Source: Balneolaceae bacterium
GTDB taxonomy: Bacteria; Bacteroidota; Rhodothermia; Balneolales; Balneolaceae
Reading direction: 5' to 3'
DNA: 64,000 nucleotides
Assembly (NCBI GenBank): GCA_006969905.1
Contig: CP030887.1
Coordinates: forward strand, 2,344,730 to 2,408,729
Shown: positions 25,519-33,043 of the stretch, piece after piece
How positions within the stretch are numbered: position 1 is the stretch's first letter
How the letters are laid out: each line of letters opens with the position of its first letter
Notes under the pieces: generated by a model
What the model was told of the DNA's origin: nothing
Seen by the model: the letters and a program-made list of their open reading frames with translations, nothing else
Databases searched by the model: none
Made by a program: the position numbers and the translations under genes

Positions 25519-26567
25519 TGTCCATCTAATCTATATGCTTCAATTATGGATCTTGATGACATATTGTTTAACAACCCTTTGTCATTGAGTTCCTTCAAAT
25601 AGCTAACAGGAACGTTTGCTTCATGTAGGTTTGAGATGGATGTGCTTCCAAAGTTATCGAGGAAACCGGCTTCATTTATTTCCCGGATATAGCTTGTAGG
25701 TACTTCATTTTGATATAACCTAGTTATCGACGTACTACCAAAATTGTCAAGCACACCAGCCCTACTCAGTTCATTTATATATTCAATAGGGATATTATTT
25801 GTATAGAGGCGGGTGATACTGGTACCTCCGAAATTGTCTAATACTCCTGCCTCTTTAAATTCATTGATATAACTTAACGGAACATTATTTGAATAGAGTT
25901 GAGATATGGATGTACTTCCAAAGTTATCCAGGATCCCGGCCTCTTTGAATTCCGTCAAATAGCTGATAGGTATTTCGTTTTCATAAAGCCGTGTAATCGA
26001 AGTGCCGCCAAAATTATCCAATAATCCTGCATTTGCGATAGATTCGATATAATCCACAGGTACATTATTTCGGTACATAGTTGAGAGAGAGGTACTGCCG
26101 AAATCATCTAAAAGGCCTAACTTATTAAGTTCAGCTAGATAATCGGTGAAGCTGATCCCTAAAGTGGAGTTAAAAGGAGCGTTATTCTGGAAATTCTCAG
26201 GGAAATTGATATCAGGTATTTCAATATCCGGGATTTCAATGTCGGGGATCTCGATATCAGGGATTGTGATTTCAAAGCTTTGTCCACTGCCGCTGCCAAT
26301 CACAAAAGTTTGATCAGCAGGTGAGCCGAATAAAGCATTATAAGCTTGCTTTGGGTTCCAATCATGATACCATAGAAAGGCTATAAATACCATTCCTACA
26401 CCAAGGATTGTGTTTTTTAACCAATAGTTTCTTTCCCTTTTTTCTATGGGTTCATCGCTGTGTTCTGCCCTGTTTGCTTGTTTTGCCTGTTCATCAATGT
26501 ACTCGTCCAAGTCAAAGTCGGGATCGTTGGTACTGAACCTGTTTCTTGTATTTTCCTGATCTGCCAT
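25515..26567 (-). CDS. Membrane protein with FDLDEY tail motif and seven 30-residue repeats
   Basis: 350 residues. Cytoplasmic tail with NDPDFDLDEYIDEQAKQ; membrane helix about 49-66 (LKNTILGVGMVFIAFLWYH); a linker with four tandem IEIPD-type pentads (about 100-122); then seven 30-residue repeats of the form YIxExxxAGxLDNFGSTSITRLYxNxVPxS. The repeats are of the same length and pattern as those at 23663-24718, but with DNFGSTSI where the other has DFSYSAII, so the two proteins are paralogues that each homogenised their own repeats. First gene of the three-gene operon. No catalytic motif is visible; a structural, adhesive or sensor-scaffold role is inference. Confidence 0.8.
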   Translation of the reverse strand: MADQENTRNRFSTNDPDFDLDEYIDEQAKQANRAEHSDEPIEKRERNYWLKNTILGVGMVFIAFLWYHDWNPKQAYNALFGSPADQTFVIGSGSGQSFEITIPDIEIPDIEIPDIEIPDINFPENFQNNAPFNSTLGISFTDYLAELNKLGLLDDFGSTSLSTMYRNNVPVDYIESIANAGLLDNFGGTSITRLYENEIPISYLTEFKEAGILDNFGSTSISQLYSNNVPLSYINEFKEAGVLDNFGGTSITRLYTNNIPIEYINELSRAGVLDNFGSTSITRLYQNEVPTSYIREINEAGFLDNFGSTSISNLHEANVPVSYLKELNDKGLLNNMSSRSIIEAYRLDGQ

Positions 26568-26637
26568 AAAAAATTGTTTTCAAAAAAGACGAGACCAGGG
26601 TGGTATTTGTTTCAAAAGCTAAAATCTTAATCAAATA

Positions 26638-26663
26638 AAAAGCCTGTAATAAAACAGGCTTTC
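26638..26663 (-). terminator. Terminator of the VWA protein gene
   Basis: Arms AAGCCTGT / ACAGGCTT with a six-base loop, followed on the minus strand by a T-rich run. It sits just past the stop of the VWA gene and before the repeat-protein operon, so the two are probably separate transcripts. Confidence 0.7.
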
Positions 26664-26669
26664 AAGTTG

Positions 26670-28550
26670 TTAGTTCTTTGCTTTTCCGTGATAGAGCAGT
26701 TTTGCCAGTTCTACCAGTTTTAAATATTCTGACCGGTAACCTTGTCCATCTTTTCCTTTTCCCATTCGGGCAAGCTTGAGTACGGTTTCGAAATTGGAAT
26801 CTCCTTTGAACTTGGAATCTCTGAGAATCATCCCAAAAGATGCTACTGAAGAAGCAAATGCAAGGTTTTCAGAAAGTACTGTTTCGTCTTTTGATGTATG
26901 TACAATACTAGTTAATAAATTACTGTTGTCTTCATCAGGATTTTTGTACCGAAGCTTAACGGTCATCAATTCCCCTGAATAATCATTATTTGGCTGGGCT
27001 GGCTTTTGGTATTTGAGTGGATCAACACCCATCAGGTTGTTATCAATTTCTACACCATGGGGTACCACCTCATATAAGGCAGTTACTGTGTGGCCTGATC
27101 CAAGTTCACCGGCATCTTTGGTATCATCGTTAAAATCTTCATCATTTAAAAGGCGGTTTTCATAGCCTATCAACCGGTAAGCCTGCACATTTTGTGGATT
27201 GAATTCGACCTGGATTTTAACATCCTTGGCGATGGTATGCAGCGTACTGCCCATTTCACTAACCAATACCTTTTTAGCTTCCAGGAGATTATCTATATAA
27301 TAGTAATTACCATTTCCATTATTAGCGATCTGCTCCATTTTAGAGTCTTTTAGGTTTCCTGTTCCAAAACCCAGAACAGAAAGGAAGATTCCGTCATCAC
27401 GTTTGCTTTCAATAAGCTTGATCAGTTCGGAATTTCTTGAAACCCCCACATTAAAGTCGCCATCGGTAGCTAAGATAACCCGGTTATTTCCATCTGCATT
27501 AAAATGTTCTTTAGCTACTTTATAAGCGAGTTCAATACCGGCTGCCCCGGCTGTTGAACCACCTGCATGTAGATTGTTTATCGCTTCCAGAATAGCTTCT
27601 TTCTCAGTTCCGGATGTAGAGGGTAATACAAGCCCTGAACTTCCTGCATAAACAACAATTGCAACGCGATCTTCTTCTCTAAGTTGATTTACCAGCAGCT
27701 TAAATCCTTTCTTTAGAAGGGGAAGCTTATTATGTGAATTCATAGACCCTGAAACATCCAGTAAGAAGACCAGGTTACTGGGAGGCAGGTTTTCAGTGTC
27801 TATTTGTTTTCCCTGGATACCAATTTGAACCAGTTGATGATTTCTATTCCAGGGAGCAGGAGCAACTTCGGTATGTGCTGAGAATGGATTATCACCTTCT
27901 GGTTGTGGATAATCATAACTGAAGTAATTAATCATTTCCTCTATGCGCACGGCATCACTCACGGGTAGTTCGCCATCCATAATCATTCTGCGGATGTTTG
28001 AATAAGATGCACCATCTACATCAATAGAAAAGGTGGAAAGCGGTTCTTTTTGAGCCCACTTAAAGACATTTTCATTGATAAGGCCGTACTCTTCTTTATT
28101 TTGTGACGGATAAAAGAAACCGGGGGAAGGGGTATAGCCTTTCATACTCATAGCAGCTGCATCTCTAAAATGAAAGAGCTTTTCTGATTCAGCAACGATT
28201 TGTTCTTCCAAAACAATATTCGTCGTCTCCATCTTGACAATCACATTTTTTAAACCTACTTCAGGTACTGTTACTCTTTTCGAAAATTTGGCATAACCAA
28301 CAAATGTAGCCGAAAGAGTATAGGTTCCGGGTTTAACTTCAAAATAAAACTCCCCGTTTAAATCGCTGGATTTGCGAAGATTAAGTTCATTTAGTTGAAT
28401 GCTTACACCCGATAAGGGTTGCTGGGTATCGGCATCAACCACTCTTCCTTCTATTTTTACTTTAGTGAGTTGATCTTGTTCTTTCTTGACCGGGTATTCA
28501 TCTGCTTTAGGAAAGGTGAGAAAAAGCAGCATAGCTAATAAAATTTTCAT
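26670..28550 (-). CDS. Secreted von Willebrand factor A protein with carboxypeptidase-like N-terminal domain (YfbK type)
   Basis: 626 residues. Short signal peptide (MKILLAMLLFLTFPKADE), a CarboxypepD_reg beta domain (about 32-110; KIEGRVVDADTQQPLSGVSI), a VWF-associated N-terminal segment (about 150-240; STFSIDVDGASYSNIRRMI), and the VWA domain (about 255-430) with an intact MIDAS: DVSGSM, a Thr in GGSTAGAAG, and the Asp in LATDGDFN. The C-terminal DUF3520 part follows. This family occurs widely in Bacteroidota and Proteobacteria; binding to divalent cations and protein partners is expected, but the biological role is unsettled. The signal peptide has no lipobox. Confidence 0.88.
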   Translation of the reverse strand: MKILLAMLLFLTFPKADEYPVKKEQDQLTKVKIEGRVVDADTQQPLSGVSIQLNELNLRKSSDLNGEFYFEVKPGTYTLSATFVGYAKFSKRVTVPEVGLKNVIVKMETTNIVLEEQIVAESEKLFHFRDAAAMSMKGYTPSPGFFYPSQNKEEYGLINENVFKWAQKEPLSTFSIDVDGASYSNIRRMIMDGELPVSDAVRIEEMINYFSYDYPQPEGDNPFSAHTEVAPAPWNRNHQLVQIGIQGKQIDTENLPPSNLVFLLDVSGSMNSHNKLPLLKKGFKLLVNQLREEDRVAIVVYAGSSGLVLPSTSGTEKEAILEAINNLHAGGSTAGAAGIELAYKVAKEHFNADGNNRVILATDGDFNVGVSRNSELIKLIESKRDDGIFLSVLGFGTGNLKDSKMEQIANNGNGNYYYIDNLLEAKKVLVSEMGSTLHTIAKDVKIQVEFNPQNVQAYRLIGYENRLLNDEDFNDDTKDAGELGSGHTVTALYEVVPHGVEIDNNLMGVDPLKYQKPAQPNNDYSGELMTVKLRYKNPDEDNSNLLTSIVHTSKDETVLSENLAFASSVASFGMILRDSKFKGDSNFETVLKLARMGKGKDGQGYRSEYLKLVELAKLLYHGKAKN

Positions 28551-28712
28551 TGAGACACCTTGAGATTAGATGTTGAGGTTACGCCATATGTTAATTTTAA
28601 AGCCGCCCTTATTAAATCACATAAGGATGTTATTAAGACGAGTAAGTGAACTAAAAAGACGAAAAGAGTATTTTGTGCAATAGAAATACATTAATCAATA
28701 AAAATAATATCA

Positions 28713-29666
28713 ATGAATAAATTAACTTTCAAAATATTGGTGTTTGCACTACTGGGTACTTTTGCAATACCAGTAGCCGCACAACTTCCCGTGTCCTTAA
28801 ATTTACCACAGGTCAGCCCTAAAGAAACCCGCTCATTAACCATAGGCTTAACTACTATTTCATTTGAGTACAGCTCAGTAGCAATCAGGGACAGAGAGAT
28901 ATGGGGAGGTTTGGTTCCTTATGGAGAAGTATGGAGAACAGGGGCTAATGCCAATACCTTATTTTCTGTAACTGATGATGTATTTATAAACGGAGAACCA
29001 TTGTCAGCTGGCGAATATGCCATTCATACTATTCCAAACAAAGATTCATGGACTATTATTTTTTCGAATTTTAGCACTGCCTGGGGAAGTTATTTTTATG
29101 ATGAATCAGAAGATGCTCTGCGGATAGAGGTTATTCCTGAGGAAATGAACAGCGCCTATGAATGGATGAAATTTTCGTTTGAGAATTACACGGATACATC
29201 AGCGGATATCTCTCTTAAATGGGCAGGATTAAAGGTGCCTTTCAAATTGGAAGTCCCAATGGAAGTAACCTTCAGGAATATTGAAAACCAATTCAGGACT
29301 TTACCTGCTTTTTCGTGGCATGGATGGTATCAAGGTGCAGATTACACCCTTCGTAAAAATTATAACTTGGAAAAAGGTTTAGAATGGGCTGAACAAGCCG
29401 TCCGCAGGGAAAGAAACCCCCAGACTGTTGGGTTATTAGGTCGATTGCAAGTAGTTAACGGAGATAAGGAGGGAGGCTTAAAGAGCGCTTCTGAATTAAC
29501 AAAAAGCTGGAAGGATAATTGGAGAGCTCACTTTTCAGCGGCAGAAATATATAAGGAAGCCGGTGACAATAAAAAAGCTATAAAGGCTTATGAGAAAGCC
29601 AGGGATTTAACAGAAAATGAACGAACCAAAAACCAACTACAGTCAAGAATTGACGCTTTGAAATAA
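28713..29666 (+). CDS. DUF2911 periplasmic protein with TPR-like C-terminus
   Basis: 317 residues. Signal peptide ending VAAQ (about residue 24). DUF2911 domain about 30-185 with the family signature REIWGGLVPYGEVWRTGAN and LSAGEYAIHTIPNKDSWTII. The last about 100 residues are helical, with TPR-like pairs (YNLEKGLEWAEQAVRRERNP, AAEIYKEAGDNKKAIKAYEK). DUF2911 proteins are common in Bacteroidota and have no established function. Divergent from the VWA gene across about 160 bases; followed by a good terminator. Confidence 0.88.
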   Translation: MNKLTFKILVFALLGTFAIPVAAQLPVSLNLPQVSPKETRSLTIGLTTISFEYSSVAIRDREIWGGLVPYGEVWRTGANANTLFSVTDDVFINGEPLSAGEYAIHTIPNKDSWTIIFSNFSTAWGSYFYDESEDALRIEVIPEEMNSAYEWMKFSFENYTDTSADISLKWAGLKVPFKLEVPMEVTFRNIENQFRTLPAFSWHGWYQGADYTLRKNYNLEKGLEWAEQAVRRERNPQTVGLLGRLQVVNGDKEGGLKSASELTKSWKDNWRAHFSAAEIYKEAGDNKKAIKAYEKARDLTENERTKNQLQSRIDALK

Positions 29667-29673
29667 CAATACC

Positions 29674-29702
29674 AAAGCCCTTTATAACTGAAGGGCTTTT
29701 TT
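29674..29702 (+). terminator. Terminator between DUF2911 and dehydratase genes
   Basis: Arms AAGCCCTT / AAGGGCTT around an eight-base loop, then T residues. The T run overlaps the stop codon of the convergent dehydratase gene; A residues on the left side allow it to work in both directions. Confidence 0.75.
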
Positions 29703-30657
29703 ACCATGGGAGATTATCCAGGTCCACATTCCCCCCTGTGATAATAATCCCGACTTTTTTATTAATAAAGCGCTCTTTGTTGTTGAATAGAGCAGCTACA
29801 GGTACAGCGCATGAAGGCTCAATAATCATTTTCATACGTTCCCATATAAAGCGCATTGCAGAAACAATAGAGGCTTCATCTACAGTGACGATATCATCAA
29901 CTTTGTTTTTGATGATTTTGAAAGGTAATTCACCCAAGGAGGTTCTTAACCCATCAGCAATAGTATTGGTACTGTATGCCGGGATAAGCTTTCCTTGCCT
30001 GAATGATTGATAAGCATCGTCCGCTTCTTCAGGTTCTGCTGCTATCACCTCGATATCTGGTTTAAGTGATTTAGCTGAGATAGCCGTCCCGCTCAATAAA
30101 CCGCCACCTCCAACCGGAACAAGAATTACATCCAGATCCGGTTGCTGTTCAAGAAATTCCAAAGCTGCTGTGCCCTGGCCTGATATAATGCGGGCATCGT
30201 TATAGGGATGAATGATTGTAGCCCCGCTTTTTTCTACTACTTCTGCTAATGTTGATTCTCTTGCTTCCAGGCTTGATTCACAAAAAGTTATTTCAGCTCC
30301 ATAATCCCGGACAGCTTCAATTTTAACCTTTGGAGCATTTTCAGGCATTACTACATACGCTTTTATACCACAAATTTTTGCAGCCAATGCCAAAGCCTGT
30401 GCATGATTACCGGATGAATGAGTAGCCACTCCCTTTGAAGAGTCACTATCAGGTAGTGTTAGAACGGCATTACAAGCCCCACGGAACTTAAAAGCTCCAA
30501 CTTTTTGGAAGTTTTCACATTTAAAGAAAACCTGTGTTCCGGCTCTTTCATTTACTTTTTGAGAAGTTAAAACAGGTGTAAAATGTGCATAAGGTTTTAT
30601 AACCTCGTGAGCAGAAATAATTTCTGAATAAGAAGGTATAGAGTGGGAGTCGATCAT
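29701..30657 (-). CDS. PLP-dependent threonine/serine dehydratase (or serine racemase)
   Basis: 318 residues, fold type II PLP enzyme of the short, catabolic type without the ACT-like regulatory domain. Visible: substrate loop and PLP lysine FQKVGAFKFRGA (K57), SSGNHAQALA (carboxylate-binding loop), the tetraglycine phosphate loop PVGGGGLLSG, and the C-terminal GGNVDL that positions the pyridine nitrogen. Reaction: L-threonine to 2-oxobutanoate plus ammonia, or L-serine to pyruvate. The same architecture is found in serine racemases, so D-serine formation is an alternative. Convergent with the DUF2911 gene; divergent from the DUF5916 pair. Confidence 0.85.
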   Translation of the reverse strand: MIDSHSIPSYSEIISAHEVIKPYAHFTPVLTSQKVNERAGTQVFFKCENFQKVGAFKFRGACNAVLTLPDSDSSKGVATHSSGNHAQALALAAKICGIKAYVVMPENAPKVKIEAVRDYGAEITFCESSLEARESTLAEVVEKSGATIIHPYNDARIISGQGTAALEFLEQQPDLDVILVPVGGGGLLSGTAISAKSLKPDIEVIAAEPEEADDAYQSFRQGKLIPAYSTNTIADGLRTSLGELPFKIIKNKVDDIVTVDEASIVSAMRFIWERMKMIIEPSCAVPVAALFNNKERFINKKVGIIITGGNVDLDNLPW

Positions 30658-30745
30658 AGCGAAGTTTTGTAAGAAAGTAATAAGAATAGGGGATTCTATC
30701 TTGCAGAATGTCTTTTATAAAACGATGCAATTTTAAAGATATCAA

Positions 30746-32983
30746 TTGATACGACTTATTCTGGCAGTTTTCTTTCTATTCTACCTGGCTGAAAGTATTT
30801 ATGCTCAGAATCTTTTAGAACTTACAAAATCTGATATGCCAATTATTTTAGATGGCATAATTGATGAGGCTATCTGGGAATTGATTGAACCATTCCCGAT
30901 GACTCAGTTTGAACCTGTCTACAAAGCTGAATTAAGTGAAAAGACTGATATCAGGGTTACTTATGATGATGACTTCTTATATGTGGCAGGCAAAATGTAT
31001 ACTAAAGATGCTTCCACTATTGCTGCCAACAGCCTGTATAGAGATCGCTACAGTGGGGATGATGTTTTTGCTATCATCATAGATCCTTTTAATGATAATC
31101 AGAACGCTCTTCGTTTTTTTACTACTCCAGCCGGAGTTCTTTTTGATCAGGCAATCTCTAATGATGCGAATTCTATAGCCGGATCAAATCCTGTAAACAG
31201 TAGCTGGAATACCTTTTGGGATGTTGCCACAACACGGAATGAGGAAGGCTGGTTTGCGGAGATACGAATCCCCCTTTCGAGCATTGGTTTCCAAAGCAAA
31301 GGTGGTAATGCCGAAATGGGTCTCATAGTATATCGTTGGCTGGCTTATCATAATGAGCGACATATTTTTCCTGCAATACCTCCAAATTGGGATCGGGCTG
31401 AAGTTAAACCTTCACAAGCTCATGATGTCCTAATTTCAGGTGTTCAGGTAGATAAGCCTGTCTATTTTACCCCTTATGGTTTAATGGGCCTCACCAGGCT
31501 TAATGAATTATCGTCAGACTCATCGGCTTATTTTTATGACGATGAAGCCAAGGTAGATATCGGTTTTGACTTAAGATACAACCTCACTTCCAATTTAACG
31601 TTGGATGTTACAGTAAACACTGATTTTGCTCAGGTAGAAAATGATGACCAACAACTTAACCTGACTCGTTTTTCGCTTTTATTCCCGGAAAAGCGACAGT
31701 TCTTTCAGCAACGGTCGGGGCTGTTTGATTTTAACTTCGGAAGGACCCGGGTTTTTTATAGCCGAAGGATAGGCCTGGATGACTCAGGAATACCAGTCAG
31801 AATTCTGGGAGGGGCTCGTTTAACAGGTAGAATCAAAGATTACGACATTGGTTTTATTAATCTTCAAACGGCTAAAAGTGATGATTTGAGTTCGGAGAAT
31901 TTTAATGTTCTCAGGCTAAAGAAGAATGTTCTTAATCCAGCATCATACATAGGTAGTATTTTTACAAGTCGACTTGGTGCGGAAGGAGAGACAAATATTG
32001 TATTCGGGATGGATGGAGACTTTAACATTTTTGGAGATGATTTTTTAGAATTAAGGGCAAGCCAAAGTTATGATAAAACAACACCTGACGAGAGTAGATA
32101 TAATATTGAAGATAATAGCATTTTCAGAGTCACCTGGCAAAGAAGAGCCACTATTGGATTATTCTACAGGTTTTTTGTTAATAGAACCGGAAACAATTTT
32201 GAGCCTGGAATTGGGTTTTATCGAACAATTAATACTTTTGACTATTTTTACCGGTTAGGTTACGGTTGGCTTGGGAAAGAGAGTTCAATATTCAGACAGC
32301 ATTCCGTAAACATTGGCAGCTTTAACATTTTTGAGAATGAGACTTTCAATTTAAGAAGCCGTTTTATTTCGCTCGAATGGAATACAGACTTTAAAGATGC
32401 CGGTTCAGTTGCAGGTGAGTTTAGATATAATCAGGAGCACTTACTTGAAGATGAAGATTTTAAGCTTCTCGGACAAATACACATCCCAGTTGATAACTAT
32501 GATTTTTTTGAAGGCAGAGTTTCTTATTGGTCGCCCGGTAATCTCAGATTTAGAACAAATGTAGGTTTTGAGGTTGGAGAATTCTATGATGGATACAGAA
32601 CTCAACTTAATATTGAACCTCGTTTTGTTGCCAATATCAATCTGGAGCTAAGTGGGAACTATCAAATAACTAATTTAAACTTTGATCCATTGCCAGAGCG
32701 TACCGTTGAGAATTTTACAGCTCATTTAGCTCAGATTCGAGTTCAGTATGCATTTAATAAACAACTTTCTACAAGCACTTTTTTCCAGTATGGCAATGTT
32801 TCCGGATTAACTGGGCTTAATTTTAGATTCAGGTATTTTTTTAGTGAGGGAAGAGATTTATGGCTTGTTGTAAATCAACAAAGCTATAATAGCCGGGATC
32901 AACGATCAGCCGGGTTGCCTGACTTACCAACATTAGAAAGTGGTTCAATTTTGATAAAGTACAACCACACATTTATTTATTAA
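30746..32983 (+). CDS. DUF5916 outer-membrane protein with CBM9-like N-terminal domain, copy 1
   Basis: 745 residues. The start is a TTG at 30746 giving signal peptide MIRLILAVFFLFYLAESIYAQ; no ATG in frame fits. CBM9-like beta sandwich about 22-215 (PIILDGIIDEAIWELIEP, SSWNTFWDVATTRNEEGWFA, EIRIPLSSIGF). Then the DUF5916 region with the signature DFAQVENDDQQLNLTRFSLL and PEKRQFFQQRSGLF, followed by many alternating-strand segments ending in YNHTFIY, a barrel-like C-terminus with terminal aromatic. Expected to be an outer-membrane beta barrel; the substrate is unknown. A paralogue follows after 60 bases. Confidence 0.85.
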   Translation: MIRLILAVFFLFYLAESIYAQNLLELTKSDMPIILDGIIDEAIWELIEPFPMTQFEPVYKAELSEKTDIRVTYDDDFLYVAGKMYTKDASTIAANSLYRDRYSGDDVFAIIIDPFNDNQNALRFFTTPAGVLFDQAISNDANSIAGSNPVNSSWNTFWDVATTRNEEGWFAEIRIPLSSIGFQSKGGNAEMGLIVYRWLAYHNERHIFPAIPPNWDRAEVKPSQAHDVLISGVQVDKPVYFTPYGLMGLTRLNELSSDSSAYFYDDEAKVDIGFDLRYNLTSNLTLDVTVNTDFAQVENDDQQLNLTRFSLLFPEKRQFFQQRSGLFDFNFGRTRVFYSRRIGLDDSGIPVRILGGARLTGRIKDYDIGFINLQTAKSDDLSSENFNVLRLKKNVLNPASYIGSIFTSRLGAEGETNIVFGMDGDFNIFGDDFLELRASQSYDKTTPDESRYNIEDNSIFRVTWQRRATIGLFYRFFVNRTGNNFEPGIGFYRTINTFDYFYRLGYGWLGKESSIFRQHSVNIGSFNIFENETFNLRSRFISLEWNTDFKDAGSVAGEFRYNQEHLLEDEDFKLLGQIHIPVDNYDFFEGRVSYWSPGNLRFRTNVGFEVGEFYDGYRTQLNIEPRFVANINLELSGNYQITNLNFDPLPERTVENFTAHLAQIRVQYAFNKQLSTSTFFQYGNVSGLTGLNFRFRYFFSEGRDLWLVVNQQSYNSRDQRSAGLPDLPTLESGSILIKYNHTFIY

Positions 32984-33043
32984 TGATAGCTTCTGTAAAA
33001 ATTAGAAAATGCACTTCTGATTGCTTTCAAAAAAACTCTAAGT

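Noticed and set aside
23700-26100. Regular 90-base periodicity as a possible CRISPR-like or satellite array
   Set aside because: The periodicity follows codons of the 30-residue protein repeats, unit sequences differ at many silent positions and there are no spacers.
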